Assembly: GCA_963680875.1 (NCBI GenBank)
Contig: OY804579.1
Coordinates: 21,127,804-21,191,803, forward strand
Source: Bathymodiolus brooksi
Taxonomy: Eukaryota; Mollusca; Bivalvia; Mytilida; Modiolidae
DNA: 64,000 nucleotides
Direction of reading: 5' to 3'
Made by a program: the position numbers and the translations under genes. The notes under the pieces are model-generated. The model did no database searches and was not told where the DNA came from. It saw nothing but the letters and a program-made list of their open reading frames with translations. Each line of letters opens with the position of its first letter. Positions within the stretch are counted from its first letter, which is position 1. Shown piece by piece: positions 44,001-59,000 of this stretch.

Positions 44001-47000
44001 CAACACCGTCAGTTCTCAAATCATTCCACTCGTATGGTGCGATGTTATTCCCGTCCACTTTGCCGAAGGCATATACAATATGGGTACACAAGTTTGGATC
44101 AATGTTTGCTGGTTCAAATGTATATGGTGCTTGTCGGTATTGTGCCCAGTTAGTATGGTAACAAGTTCTCACAAACTGACTATTTCCTATAAAATAATAT
44201 ATAATATCATACTATTGAGAAAACAGTTTACTGGAAATGTATTTGTCCACATAGTTGATCAAAGCTCAATAAACAGAAGAGTGCTACATTAAACCATGGT
44301 GTCCTTATCACATTTCAATACAGCATAAAATCATAATATTGATACAGTTTGGCTTCCATAATCATTTCTGTGGTATCTGTGAAAAATATCAACAATAAAG
44401 TATAATATTATTAATGTCATTTGATATATACTACTTTAATTAAATGATATAGAATCCTATAATAACCATTATCAACAATTAATTGACATATTATGTATCA
44501 TACATACCCCCTGATGGACCTGTACCAGATTGTGTTGACGTTTGTGTTGGGTTCTGAGTCTGGGATACTGTTGGTGTCAGAGATGGAGATACAGTTACAG
44601 GTTGGGTGACCATATTAGGGTCAGACAATACTTCTTTCAACTTGGACATAAGTGGATTGTTTCCTAGTCCACATGCTCCATTGAAATCATCCAGATCCAT
44701 TGCCCAAACCATTGATCCACCTAATCCGTGTGTTTTCACATAATTGGCCTGAAGTAGATATGTCAAGCTTAGTAAGAAACAAGAAAATGTATTTCCCACA
44801 AAGAAAGTCATACACTATTATCATTATGAAATAAAATCACAATGAAATACTTAAGAGGACTAGCAGAATAATTCAGAACTTTTTGGTATTTAATTCATAC
44901 AAGTGATCATTTTCATTTCTTTAAGAGATTGGTCTTGTCAATCAATATTCAGTAAAGAATGTGTTTTATTTTAATAAGATAAAAACTGCTTAAAATGCTT
45001 CTATGAAGGAAAAAATGTATAGTAGTAATTTGAAGCACATTTCTGTTGACAACTGACATACGTGTGTCATTTATACAAACTGAACTAACTTTAATTTCTA
45101 TGCTCTGTAGATCATCATATCCCACCCACTGGTCACCATGATAGGCATATGGTACTTTCTGTTCATCGTTCCACACTCTTGTCCAACCAGCTGCTAAATT
45201 CCGACAAATCTAAAATCAAAATACAACACAAGAAGGCTTGAAATGTTCTTTACATATGAATGAAATATGCCAATATAAACGAAAACATTCAACTATATTC
45301 TCCAAAACGGCCCTTTTATGGCGATTTATTTGTTTTACAAAAATATTCTTGTTTTCCATATGCTTAAGAAATAATTCTCCCATGTCATGTTTTATGCTCA
45401 TTTTATCATGGGGAGGCATTAATATTCTTGTCGATACTATACACCCAGCGATAGCATTTTGCATTTAACTACTTAGATAAGAAAAATGCTAACAAAATCG
45501 TAAAATAAAATCAGCGTTCCTTGTAAACTACGTCACCGGAAGACGACAAATTACAAAAGTCAAAATCGATAGATGTCTGTCTTAAGTATTTTTTCTGGAA
45601 AAAAAATATGTCGAGAAATAATTTATGCTTGTATGCACCACTGTCCTGTATGTTGTTTGTAAACGGATCAGACGATGACGCAACAACATGTGCTTTTTCA
45701 TGGGGGTGTTGCGAAGTTAACTGAACAGCCGTAACTAGCCGTTTGTGGAGGACTGTCCCAATTAGGGAATCAATGACTTTTTAAACTTTTCAAAGAAAAC
45801 ATTATTGATTTCTATTTGTATTACTTTAATTACTGGTTTACGAGATCAGATAGTGGAAAACACCGATAGGACTTCACACATGTCCTAAAATTAATTGTGC
45901 TATTTAGAGAATAGGTTTGTTTAAAAAGCGAAGGCAGCACACCATATTAGAATAACTCATTAACAATAACGCAAAAATAATCACAAACAATATACCTCAT
46001 GGTATGCCAGAAATCCAGCTTCACCAGTATATGTACCAGCTGTCCCAGCTCCTGCAGCAGCTTTACCCAATTCATGATCCCCAGTAGCCATCCTGAACGA
46101 TCTTCCATACAATCCCATACCAACTACTAATTTTTCCTTTGGCGTGCCTTCGCTTAACCAATAGTTAATTGCATAGTCCTACATAAAATATTTTTATAAT
46201 AATTGTGTTGATTTTCAAGATGATATTCCCAATTATTCCCTTATATTCGATATTTACCTTTGTTGTGATGAGTAATGCAGTTCACTAACATATAACATAT
46301 GTATATTTTTTAATGACAAACGTTATTTCTTTGCTTACCTTCAAACTTTTCTTGTGTATTAGGAGATGTTATAAAAAACCAGTTATGATTGCCGATTAAT
46401 ATTCAAGTAATACTTTTCCTGATTTTATAAATCACTTCAGGTGTGAAACCACTAATTAATTTCTTTAAAGGTTTGCTGCTGAATTTATGTTTTTTTGAGT
46501 CTACCTGGCCATTTTGTCTGAAGTTTAACCTTTCCAACACTATATATTTTCTGAAACGTACATGATTCCTCTACGTTCTGTGAAAATATCATGGGATGTT
46601 TAAAGTCGTGCAGTGGAATACCATGCCCTGGGACATTCCCTATTCTAAAAATAGCAACTTTATTTCAGGAATTTCAGCATTTATAGGTCATGTATCAAGA
46701 CATCCATAAAGGATTAAAATACAACTAAATGCAACCAAATGTGGACTCAAAATAATCCTTATATATTGACCTTCAATTATTAATTTTGTTTATGCCTTTA
46801 CACATAATATTTTCAAAATACAACAAAGCGAAAGGAACTTTTTTCTTTAAAAAGGACTACTTTTGTATATGTTCTAAGCTCTGATTGGTCAATAAGTGGA
46901 TTGATACCTTTAACAACATACTACATGCAGGATAAATCATGGTTTATTTGGTTCAGTTTTTAAAATTCATTAAATATTACGCAAAAAGAACGGAAAAACT

Positions 47001-50000
47001 GTGATCTGAAGCTTTCATGTCAATGCTAGCTCATATTTAAAAACAAATCAACATTTGTATTTGTTTGTTGATGAACATAGAACCTCTTGAACATAAACTC
47101 TACCTGGTTTAGACGTTTTTCACTGCTAGTTTCATCACTGCGCTCGTACAGTGGACTGTTATGTCCCAGTTTGCTCTCGTAGCTTCCATGGAAGTCATAG
47201 GACATCAAATGAATGAAATCAAGCTCTCTAATTAAAAAAAAAGTAAATATCTTTGGTAAATCTTAATTTAATATTAATAAATATTCAAAGGTTTGATGGT
47301 AACAAAAATATTACACCAATAAAATATTATCTGCATTTATTGATACAAATTTCTAGAGAAATACTTAAATAAATACTTAATAAATACTCTTGTAATTTCT
47401 AAATAGCATGCAAGGAAATTTTTTTTCTCTGATTACAATGGAATCATTTAATAGAGGAGGTAAAAACTTAAATATTACTGTGCAATTTTGTTGATTTCGT
47501 AAGCTGTCGTTGCCGCTTCTCCTGCAGACACAGCAGCTGTCAAAAGTAGTCGTGGTTTTCCAGTTGTTGCAGCCTCATTTTCAAATTCTCTTCTTAAAAT
47601 CTAAATAGATCAAAACAATATGATTCCTAGATCGTCAAAAATATATATCTGGAGAAATTTTCTTTATTTCATAAATCTTTAGATGATATGTAATAACGAA
47701 ACAAGTAAAAATTCTTCACGAAAAGACTGGTTCAGCCCAACAGAAAGGAATGTTTACAAGTCTGTTATATTTTATAATTATATAGCATTTTCTTGCATTT
47801 ATGACAAAGTAATGGCTTAACTGACTAATATAAATTTCAGTATACCTGACACAATTCAGTAAATCTTTCACGGTCTTCGGGAGGACTTCCTCTGTGAGCA
47901 GGATATTCCCAATCAAGGTCAAGACCATCAAAGTTGATATTCCTCAAATATGTGATCACATTACCAGCAAACGTATTCATGTTGGCTGTGTTATCTACTA
48001 GTTGTGTAAATTTTTCTACTCCATGAGTCCATCCTCCAATGGCCAGTGAGATCTTCAGGTCTGGATTCTGAAGCTTTAATTTGACCACTTTCTGATAGTT
48101 GTCTACAATGGAGTAGAAAGTCTTCATTATTTATTTCAATGCATAAAAAAGGAATGAGTGCATGTTAACTGTTTCCAGTTTTGTTTACCTGTTAAAACGG
48201 AGGTTAATGTTCAAAGAAGATTCATCAAAGTCGAATGACACGACTGACTTTGGCGAGTACTAGATAATGAAGGTCAAAATACAAACTCAACAGCAAATCA
48301 AATGCAAAATATATACACAAGCAGAATAACTGTAGGATCAACTAACATAGTTATGTAATAGAGTGGTTCTATTAGAGGACGTAACAAGTCTGTCATGGGG
48401 TCAAAAGTTCAGGAGCCTGAAGTGGTCACTCGGTTTGTTTTATTATTATGTGTCTTGAAAATACATTTATTGTCAAAATATGTAATTGTATGTCAGCCTT
48501 CCATTGTAATTAATGATCATACCTTGAACACCGTCAGTTCTCAAATCATTCCACTCGTATGGTGCGATGTTATTCCCGTCCACTTTGCCGAAGGCATATA
48601 CAATATGGGTACACAAGTTTGGATCAATGTTTGCTGGTTCAAATGTATATGGTGCTTGTCGGTATTGTGCCCAGTTAGTATGGTAACAAGTTCTCACAAA
48701 CTGACTTTTTCCTATAAAATAAAATATAATATCACATACTATTGAGAAAACAGTTTACTGGAAATGTATTTGTCCACATAGTTGATCAAAGCTCAATAAA
48801 CAGAAGAGTGCTACATTAAACCATGGTGTCCTTATCACATTTCAATACAGCATAAAATCATAATATTGACACAGTTTGGCTTCCATAATCTTTTCTGTGG
48901 TATCTGTGAAAAATATCAACACTAAAGTATAATATTATTAATGTCATTTGATATATACTACTTTAATTAAATGATATAGAATCCTATAATAACCATTATC
49001 AACAATTAATTGACATATTATGTACCATACATACCCCCTGATGGACTTGTACCAGATTGTGTTGACGTTTGTGTTGGGTTCTGAGTCTGGGATACTGTTG
49101 GTGTCAGAGATGGAGATACAGTTACAGGTTGGGTGACCATATTAGGGTCAGACAATACTTCTTTCAACTTGGACATAAGTGGATTGTTTCCTAGTCCACA
49201 TGCTCCATTGAAATCATCCAGATCCATTGCCCAAACCATTGATCCACCTAATCCGTGTGTTTTCACATAATTGGCCTGAAGTAGATACGTCAAGCTTAGT
49301 AAGAAACAAGAAAATGTATTTCCCACAAAGAAAGTCATACACTATTATCATTAAGAAATAAAATCACAATGAAATACTTAAGAGGACTAGCAGAATAATT
49401 CAGAACTTTTTGGTATTTAATTCATACAAGTGATCATTTTCATTTCTTTAAGAGATTGGTCTTGTCAATCAATATTCAGTAAAGAATGTGTTTTATTTTA
49501 ATAAGATAAAAACTGCTTAAAATGCTTCTATGAAGGAAATAATGTATGGTAGTAATTTGGAGCACATTTCTGTTGACAACTGACATACGTGTGTCATTTA
49601 TACAAACTGAACTAACTTTAATTTCTATGCTCTGTAGATCATCATATCCCACCCACTGGTCACCATGATAGGCATATGGTACTTTCTGTTCATCGTTCCA
49701 CACTCTTGTCCAACCAGCTGCTAAATTCCGACAAATCTAAAATCAAAATACAACACAAGAAGGCTTGAAATGTTCTTTACATATGAATGAAATATGCCAA
49801 TATAAACGAAAACATTCAACTATATTCTCCAAAACGGCCCTTTTATGGCGATTTATTTGTTTTACAAAAATATTCTTGTTTTCCATATGCTTAAGAAATA
49901 ATTCTCCCATGTCATGTTTTATGCTCATTTTATCATGGGGAGGCATTAATATTCTTGTCGATACTATACACCCAGCGATAGCATTTTGCATTTAACTACT

Positions 50001-53000
50001 TAGATAAGAAAAATGCTAACAAAATCGTAAAATAAAATCAGCGTTCCTTGTAAACTACGTCACCGGAAGACGACAAATTACAAAAGTCAAAATCGATAGA
50101 TGTCTGTCTTAAGTATTTTTTCTGGAAAAAAATTATATGTCGAGAAATAATTTATGCTTGTATGCACCACTGTCCTGTATGTTGTTTGTAAACGGATCAG
50201 ACGATGACGCAACAACATGTGCTTTTTCATGGGGGTGTTGCGAAGTTAACTGAACAGCCGTAACTAGCCGTTTGTGGAGGACTGTCCCAATTAGGGAATC
50301 AATGATTTTTTAAACTTTTCAAAGAAAACATTATTGATTTCTATTTGTATTACTTTAATTACTGGTTTACGAGATCAGATAGTGGAAAACACCGATAGGA
50401 CTTCACACATGTCCTAAAATTAATTGTGCTATTTAGAGAATAGGTTTGTTTAAAAAGCGAAGGCAGCACACCATATTAGAATAACTCATTAACAATAACG
50501 CAAAAATAATCACAAACAATATACCTCATGGTATGCCAGAAATCCAGCTTCACCAGTATATGTACCAGCTGTCCCAGCTCCTGCAGCAGCTTTACCCAAT
50601 TCATGATCCCCAGTAGCCATCCTGAACGATCTTCCATACAATCCCATACCAACTACTAATTTTTCCTTTGGCGTGCCTTCGCTTAACCAATAGTTAATTG
50701 CATAGTCCTACATAAAATATTTTTATAATAATTGTGTTGATTTTCAAGATGATATTCCCAATTATTCCCTTATATTCGATATTTACCTTTGTTGTGATGA
50801 GTAATGCAGTTCACTAACATATAACATATGTATATTTTTTAATGACAAACGTTATTTCTTTGCTTACCTTCAAACTTTTCTTGTGTATTAGGGGATGTTA
50901 TTAAAAACCAGTTATGATTGCCGATTAATATTCAAGTAATACTTTTCCTGATTTTATAAATCACTTCAGGTGTGAAACCACTAATTAATTTCTTTAAAGG
51001 TTTGCTGCTGAATTTATGTTTTTTTGAGTCTACCTGGCCATTTTGTCTGAAGTTTAACCTTTCCAACACTATATATTTTCTGAAACGTACATGATTCCTC
51101 TACGTTCTGTGAAAATATCATGGGATGTTTAAAGTCATGCAGTGGAATACCATGCACTGGGACATTCCCTATTCTAAAAATAGCAACTTTATTTCAGGAA
51201 TTTCAGCATTTATAGGTCATGTATCAAGACATCCATAAAGGATTAAAATACAACTAAATGCAACCAAATGTGGACTCAAAATAATCCTTATATATTGACC
51301 TTCAATTATTAATTTTGTTTATGCCTTTACACATAATATTTTCAAAATACAACAAAGCGAAAGGAACTTTTTTCTTTAAAAAGGACTACTTTTGTATATG
51401 TTCTAAGCTCTGTTTGGTCAATAAGTGGATTGATACCTTTAACAACATACTACATGCAGGATAAATCATGGTTTATTTGGTTCAGTTTTTAAAATTCATT
51501 AAATATTACGCAAAAAGAATGGAAAAACTGTGATCTGAAGCTTTCATGTCAATGCTAGCTCATATTTAAAAACAAATCAACATTTGTATTTGTTTGTTGA
51601 TGAACATAGAACCTCTTGAACATAAACTCTACCTGGTTTAGACGTTTTTCACTGCTAGTTTCATCACTGCGCTCGTACAGTGGACTGTTATGTCCCAGTT
51701 TGCTCTCGTAGCTTCCATGGAAGTCATAGGACATCAAATGAATGAAATCAAGCTCTCTAATTAAAAAAAAAGTAAATATCTTTGGTAAATCTTAATTTAA
51801 TATTAATAAATATTCAAAGGTTTGATGGTAACAAAAATATTACACCAATAAAATATTATCTGCATTTATTGATACAAATTTCCAGAGAAATACTTAAATA
51901 AATACTTAATAAATACTCTTGTAATTTCTAAATAGCATGCAAGGAAATTTTTTTTCTCTGATTACAATGGAATCATTTAATAGAGGAGGTAAAAACTTAA
52001 ATATTACTGTGCAATTTTGTTGATTTCGTAAGCTGTCGTTGCCGCTTCTCCTGCAGACACAGCAGCTGTCAAAAGTAGTCGTGGTTTTCCAGTTGTTGCA
52101 GCCTCATTTTCAAATTCTCTTCTTAAAATCTAAATAGATCAAAACAATATGATTCCTAGATCGTCAAAAATATATATCTGGAGAAATTTTCTTTATTTCA
52201 TAAATCTTTAGATGATATGTAATAACGAAACAAGTAAAAATTCTTCACGAAAAGACTGGTTCAGCCCAACAGAAAGGAATGTTTACAAGTCTGTTATATT
52301 TTATAATTATATAGCATTTTCTTGCGTTTATGACAAAGTAATGGCTTAACTGACTAATATAAATTTCAGTATACCTGACACAATTCAGTAAATCTTTCAC
52401 GGTCTTCGGGAGGACTTCCTCTGTGAGCAGGATATTCCCAATCAAGGTCAAGACCATCAAAGTTGATATTCCTCAAATATGTGATCACATTACCAGCAAA
52501 CGTATTCATGTTGGCTGTGTTATCTACTAGTTGTGTAAATTTTTCTACTCCATGAGTCCATCCTCCAATGGCCAGTGAGATCTTCAGGTCTGGATTCTGA
52601 AGCTTTAATTTGACCACTTTCTGATAGTTGTCTACAATGGAGTAGAAAGTCTTCATTATTTATTTCAATGCATAAAAAAGGAATGAGTGCATGTTAACTG
52701 TTTCCAGTTTTGTTTACCTGTTAAAACGGAGGTTAATGTTCAAAGAAGATTCATCAAAGTCGAATGACACGACTGACTTTGGCGAGTACTAGATAATGAA
52801 GGTCAAAATACAAACTCAACAGCAAATCAAATGCAAAATATATACACAAGCAGAATAACTGTAGGATCAACTAACATAGTTATGTAATAGAGTGGTTCTA
52901 TTAGAGGACGTAACAAGTCTGTCATGGGGTCAAAAGTTCAGGAGCCTGAAGTGGTCACTCGGTTTGTTTTATTATTATGTGTCTTGAAAATACATTTATT

Positions 53001-56000
53001 GTCAAAATATGTAATTGTATGTCAGCCTTCCATTGTAATTAATGATCATACCTTGAACACCGTCAGTTCTCAAATCATTCCACTCGTATGGTGCGATGTT
53101 ATTCCCGTCCACTTTGCCGAAGGCATATACAATATGGGTACACAAGTTTGGATCAATGTTTGCTGGTTCAAATGTATATGGTGCTTGTCGGTATTGTGCC
53201 CAGTTAGTATGGTAACAAGTTCTCACAAACTGACTTTTTCCTATAAAATAAAATATAATATCACATACTATTGAGAAAACAGTTTACTGGAAATGTATTT
53301 GTCCACATAGTTGATCAAAGCTCAATAAACAGAAGAGTGCTACATTAAACCATGGTGTCCTTATCACATTTCAATACAGCATAAAATCATAATATTGACA
53401 CAGTTTGGCTTCCATAATCTTTTCTGTGGTATCTGTGAAAAATATCAACACTAAAGTATAATATTATTAATGTCATTTGATATATACTACTTTAATTAAA
53501 TGATATAGAATCCTATAATAACCATTATCAACAATTAATTGACATATTATGTACCATACATACCCCCTGATGGACTTGTACCAGATTGTGTTGACGTTTG
53601 TGTTGGGTTCTGAGTCTGGGATACTGTTGGTGTCAGAGATGGAGATACAGTTACAGGTTGGGTGACCATATTAGGGTCAGACAATACTTCTTTCAACTTG
53701 GACATAAGTGGATTGTTTCCTAGTCCACATGCTCCATTGAAATCATCCAGATCCATTGCCCAAACCATTGATCCACCTAATCCGTGTGTTTTCACATAAT
53801 TGGCCTGAAGTAGATACGTCAAGCTTAGTAAGAAACAAGAAAATGTATTTCCCACAAAGAAAGTCATACACTATTATCATTAAGAAATAAAATCACAATG
53901 AAATACTTAAGAGGACTAGCAGAATAATTCAGAACTTTTTGGTATTTAATTCATACAAGTGATCATTTTCATTTCTTTAAGAGATTGGTCTTGTCAATCA
54001 ATATTCAGTAAAGAATGTGTTTTATTTTAATAAGATAAAAACTGCTTAAAATGCTTCTATGAAGGAAATAATGTATGGTAGTAATTTGGAGCACATTTCT
54101 GTTGACAACTGACATACGTGTGTCATTTATACAAACTGAACTAACTTTAATTTCTATGCTCTGTAGATCATCATATCCCACCCACTGGTCACCATGATAG
54201 GCATATGGTACTTTCTGTTCATCGTTCCACACTCTTGTCCAACCAGCTGCTAAATTCCGACAAATCTAAAATCAAAATACAACACAAGAAGGCTTGAAAT
54301 GTTCTTTACATATGAATGAAATATGCCAATATAAACGAAAACATTCAACTATATTCTCCAAAACGGCCCTTTTATGGCGATTTATTTGTTTTACAAAAAT
54401 ATTCTTGTTTTCCATATGCTTAAGAAATAATTCTCCCATGTCATGTTTTATGCTCATTTTATCATGGGGAGGCATTAATATTCTTGTCGATACTATACAC
54501 CCAGCGATAGCATTTTGCATTTAACTACTTAGATAAGAAAAATGCTAACAAAATCGTAAAATAAAATCAGCGTTCCTTGTAAACTACGTCACCGGAAGAC
54601 GACAAATTACAAAAGTCAAAATCGATAGATGTCTGTCTTAAGTATTTTTTCTGGAAAAAAATTATATGTCGAGAAATAATTTATGCTTGTATGCACCACT
54701 GTCCTGTATGTTGTTTGTAAACGGATCAGACGATGACGCAACAACATGTGCTTTTTCATGGGGGTGTTGCGAAGTTAACTGAACAGCCGTAACTAGCCGT
54801 TTGTGGAGGACTGTCCCAATTAGGGAATCAATGATTTTTTAAACTTTTCAAAGAAAACATTATTGATTTCTATTTGTATTACTTTAATTACTGGTTTACG
54901 AGATCAGATAGTGGAAAACACCGATAGGACTTCACACATGTCCTAAAATTAATTGTGCTATTTAGAGAATAGGTTTGTTTAAAAAGCGAAGGCAGCACAC
55001 CATATTAGAATAACTCATTAACAATAACGCAAAAATAATCACAAACAATATACCTCATGGTATGCCAGAAATCCAGCTTCACCAGTATATGTACCAGCTG
55101 TCCCAGCTCCTGCAGCAGCTTTACCCAATTCATGATCCCCAGTAGCCATCCTGAACGATCTTCCATACAATCCCATACCAACTACTAATTTTTCCTTTGG
55201 CGTGCCTTCGCTTAACCAATAGTTAATTGCATAGTCCTACATAAAATATTTTTATAATAATTGTGTTGATTTTCAAGATGATATTCCCAATTATTCCCTT
55301 ATATTCGATATTTACCTTTGTTGTGATGAGTAATGCAGTTCACTAACATATAACATATGTATATTTTTTAATGACAAACGTTATTTCTTTGCTTACCTTC
55401 AAACTTTTCTTGTGTATTAGGGGATGTTATTAAAAACCAGTTATGATTGCCGATTAATATTCAAGTAATACTTTTCCTGATTTTATAAATCACTTCAGGT
55501 GTGAAACCACTAATTAATTTCTTTAAAGGTTTGCTGCTGAATTTATGTTTTTTTGAGTCTACCTGGCCATTTTGTCTGAAGTTTAACCTTTCCAACACTA
55601 TATATTTTCTGAAACGTACATGATTCCTCTACGTTCTGTGAAAATATCATGGGATGTTTAAAGTCATGCAGTGGAATACCATGCACTGGGACATTCCCTA
55701 TTCTAAAAATAGCAACTTTATTTCAGGAATTTCAGCATTTATAGGTCATGTATCAAGACATCCATAAAGGATTAAAATACAACTAAATGCAACCAAATGT
55801 GGACTCAAAATAATCCTTATATATTGACCTTCAATTATTAATTTTGTTTATGCCTTTACACATAATATTTTCAAAATACAACAAAGCGAAAGGAACTTTT
55901 TTCTTTAAAAAGGACTACTTTTGTATATGTTCTAAGCTCTGTTTGGTCAATAAGTGGATTGATACCTTTAACAACATACTACATGCAGGATAAATCATGG

Positions 56001-59000
56001 TTTATTTGGTTCAGTTTTTAAAATTCATTAAATATTACGCAAAAAGAATGGAAAAACTGTGATCTGAAGCTTTCATGTCAATGCTAGCTCATATTTAAAA
56101 ACAAATCAACATTTGTATTTGTTTGTTGATGAACATAGAACCTCTTGAACATAAACTCTACCTGGTTTAGACGTTTTTCACTGCTAGTTTCATCACTGCG
56201 CTCGTACAGTGGACTGTTATGTCCCAGTTTGCTCTCGTAGCTTCCATGGAAGTCATAGGACATCAAATGAATGAAATCAAGCTCTCTAATTAAAAAAAAA
56301 GTAAATATCTTTGGTAAATCTTAATTTAATATTAATAAATATTCAAAGGTTTGATGGTAACAAAAATATTACACCAATAAAATATTATCTGCATTTATTG
56401 ATACAAATTTCCAGAGAAATACTTAAATAAATACTTAATAAATACTCTTGTAATTTCTAAATAGCATGCAAGGAAATTTTTTTTCTCTGATTACAATGGA
56501 ATCATTTAATAGAGGAGGTAAAAACTTAAATATTACTGTGCAATTTTGTTGATTTCGTAAGCTGTCGTTGCCGCTTCTCCTGCAGACACAGCAGCTGTCA
56601 AAAGTAGTCGTGGTTTTCCAGTTGTTGCAGCCTCATTTTCAAATTCTCTTCTTAAAATCTAAATAGATCAAAACAATATGATTCCTAGATCGTCAAAAAT
56701 ATATATCTGGAGAAATTTTCTTTATTTCATAAATCTTTAGATGATATGTAATAACGAAACAAGTAAAAATTCTTCACGAAAAGACTGGTTCAGCCCAACA
56801 GAAAGGAATGTTTACAAGTCTGTTATATTTTATAATTATATAGCATTTTCTTGCGTTTATGACAAAGTAATGGCTTAACTGACTAATATAAATTTCAGTA
56901 TACCTGACACAATTCAGTAAATCTTTCACGGTCTTCGGGAGGACTTCCTCTGTGAGCAGGATATTCCCAATCAAGGTCAAGACCATCAAAGTTGATATTC
57001 CTCAAATATGTGATCACATTACCAGCAAACGTATTCATGTTGGCTGTGTTATCTACTAGTTGTGTAAATTTTTCTACTCCATGAGTCCATCCTCCAATGG
57101 CCAGTGAGATCTTCAGGTCTGGATTCTGAAGCTTTAATTTGACCACTTTCTGATAGTTGTCTACAATGGAGTAGAAAGTCTTCATTATTTATTTCAATGC
57201 ATAAAAAAGGAACGAGTGCATGTTAACTGTTTCCAGTTTTGTTTACCTGTTAAAACGGAGGTTAATGTTCAAAGAAGATTCATCAAAGTCGAATGACACG
57301 ACTGACTTTGGCGAGTACTAGATAATGAAGGTCAAAATACAAACTCAACAGCAAATCAAATGCAAAATATATACACAAGCAGAATAACTGTAGGATCAAC
57401 TAACATAGTTATGTAATAGAGTGGTTCTATTAGAGGACGTAACAAGTCTGTCATGGGGTCAAAAGTTCAGGAGCCTGAAGTGGTCACTCGGTTTGTTTTA
57501 TTATTATGTGTCTTGAAAATACATTTATTGTCAAAATATGTAATTGTATGTCAGCCTTCCATTGTAATTAATGATCATACCTTCAACACCGTCAGTTCTC
57601 AAATCATTCCACTCGTATGGTGCGATGTTATTCCCAACCACTTTGCCGAAGGCATATACAATATGGGTACACAAGTTTGGATCAATGTTTGCTGGTTCAA
57701 ATGTATATGGTGCTTGTCGGTATTGTGCCCAGTTAGTATGGTAACAAGTTCTCACAAACTGACCATTTCCTATAAAATAATATATAATATCACATACTAT
57801 TGAGAAAACAGTTTACTGGAAATGTATTTGTCCACATAGTTGATCAAAGCTCAATAAACAGAAGAGTGCTACATTAAACCATGGTGTCCTTATCACATTT
57901 CAATACAGAATAAAATCATAATATTGACACAGTTTGGCTTCCATAATCTTTTCTGTGGTATCTGTGAAAAATATCAACAATAAAGTATAATATTATTAAT
58001 GTCATTTGATATATACTACTTTAATTAAATGATATAGAATCCTATAATAACCATTATCAACAATTAATTGACATATTATGTACCATACATACCCCCTGAT
58101 GGACTTGTACCAGATTGTGTTGACGTTTGTGTTGGGTTCTGAGTCTGGGATACTGTTGGTGTCAGAGATGGAGATACAGTTACAGGTTGGGTGACCATAT
58201 TAGGGTCAGACAATACTTCTTTCAACTTGGACATAAGTGGATTGTTTCCTAGTCCACATGCTCCATTGAAATCATCCAGATCCATTGCCCAAACCATTGA
58301 TCCACCTAATCCGTGTGTTTTCACATAATTGGCCTGAAGTAGATACGTCAAGCTTAGTAAGAAACAAGAAAATGTATTTCCCACAAAGAAAGTCATACAC
58401 TATTATCATTAAGAAATAAAATCACAATGAAATACTTAAGAGGACTAGCAGAATAATTCAGAACTTTTTGGTATTTAATTCATACAAGTGATCATTTTCA
58501 TTTCTTTAAGAGATTGGTCTTGTCAATCAATATTCAGTAAAGAATGTGTTTTATTTTAATAAGATAAAAACTGCTTAAAATGCTTCTATGAAGGAAATAA
58601 TGTATGGTAGTAATTTGGAGCACATTTCTGTTGACAACTGACATACGTGTGTCATTAATACAAACTGAACTAACTTTAATTTCTATGCTCTGTAGATCAT
58701 CATATCCCACCCACTGGTCACCATGATAGGCATATGGTACTTTCTGTTCATCGTTCCACACTCTTGTCCAACCAGCTGCTAAATTCCAACAAATCTAAAA
58801 TCAAAATATAACACAAGAAGGCTTGAAATGTTCTTTACATATGAATGAAATATGCCAATATAAACGAAAACATTCAACTATATTCTCCAAAACAGCCCTT
58901 TTATGGCGATTTATTTGTTTTACAAAAATATTCTTGTTTTCCATATGCTTAAGAAATAATTCTCCCATGTCATGTTTTATGCTCATTTTATCACGGGGAG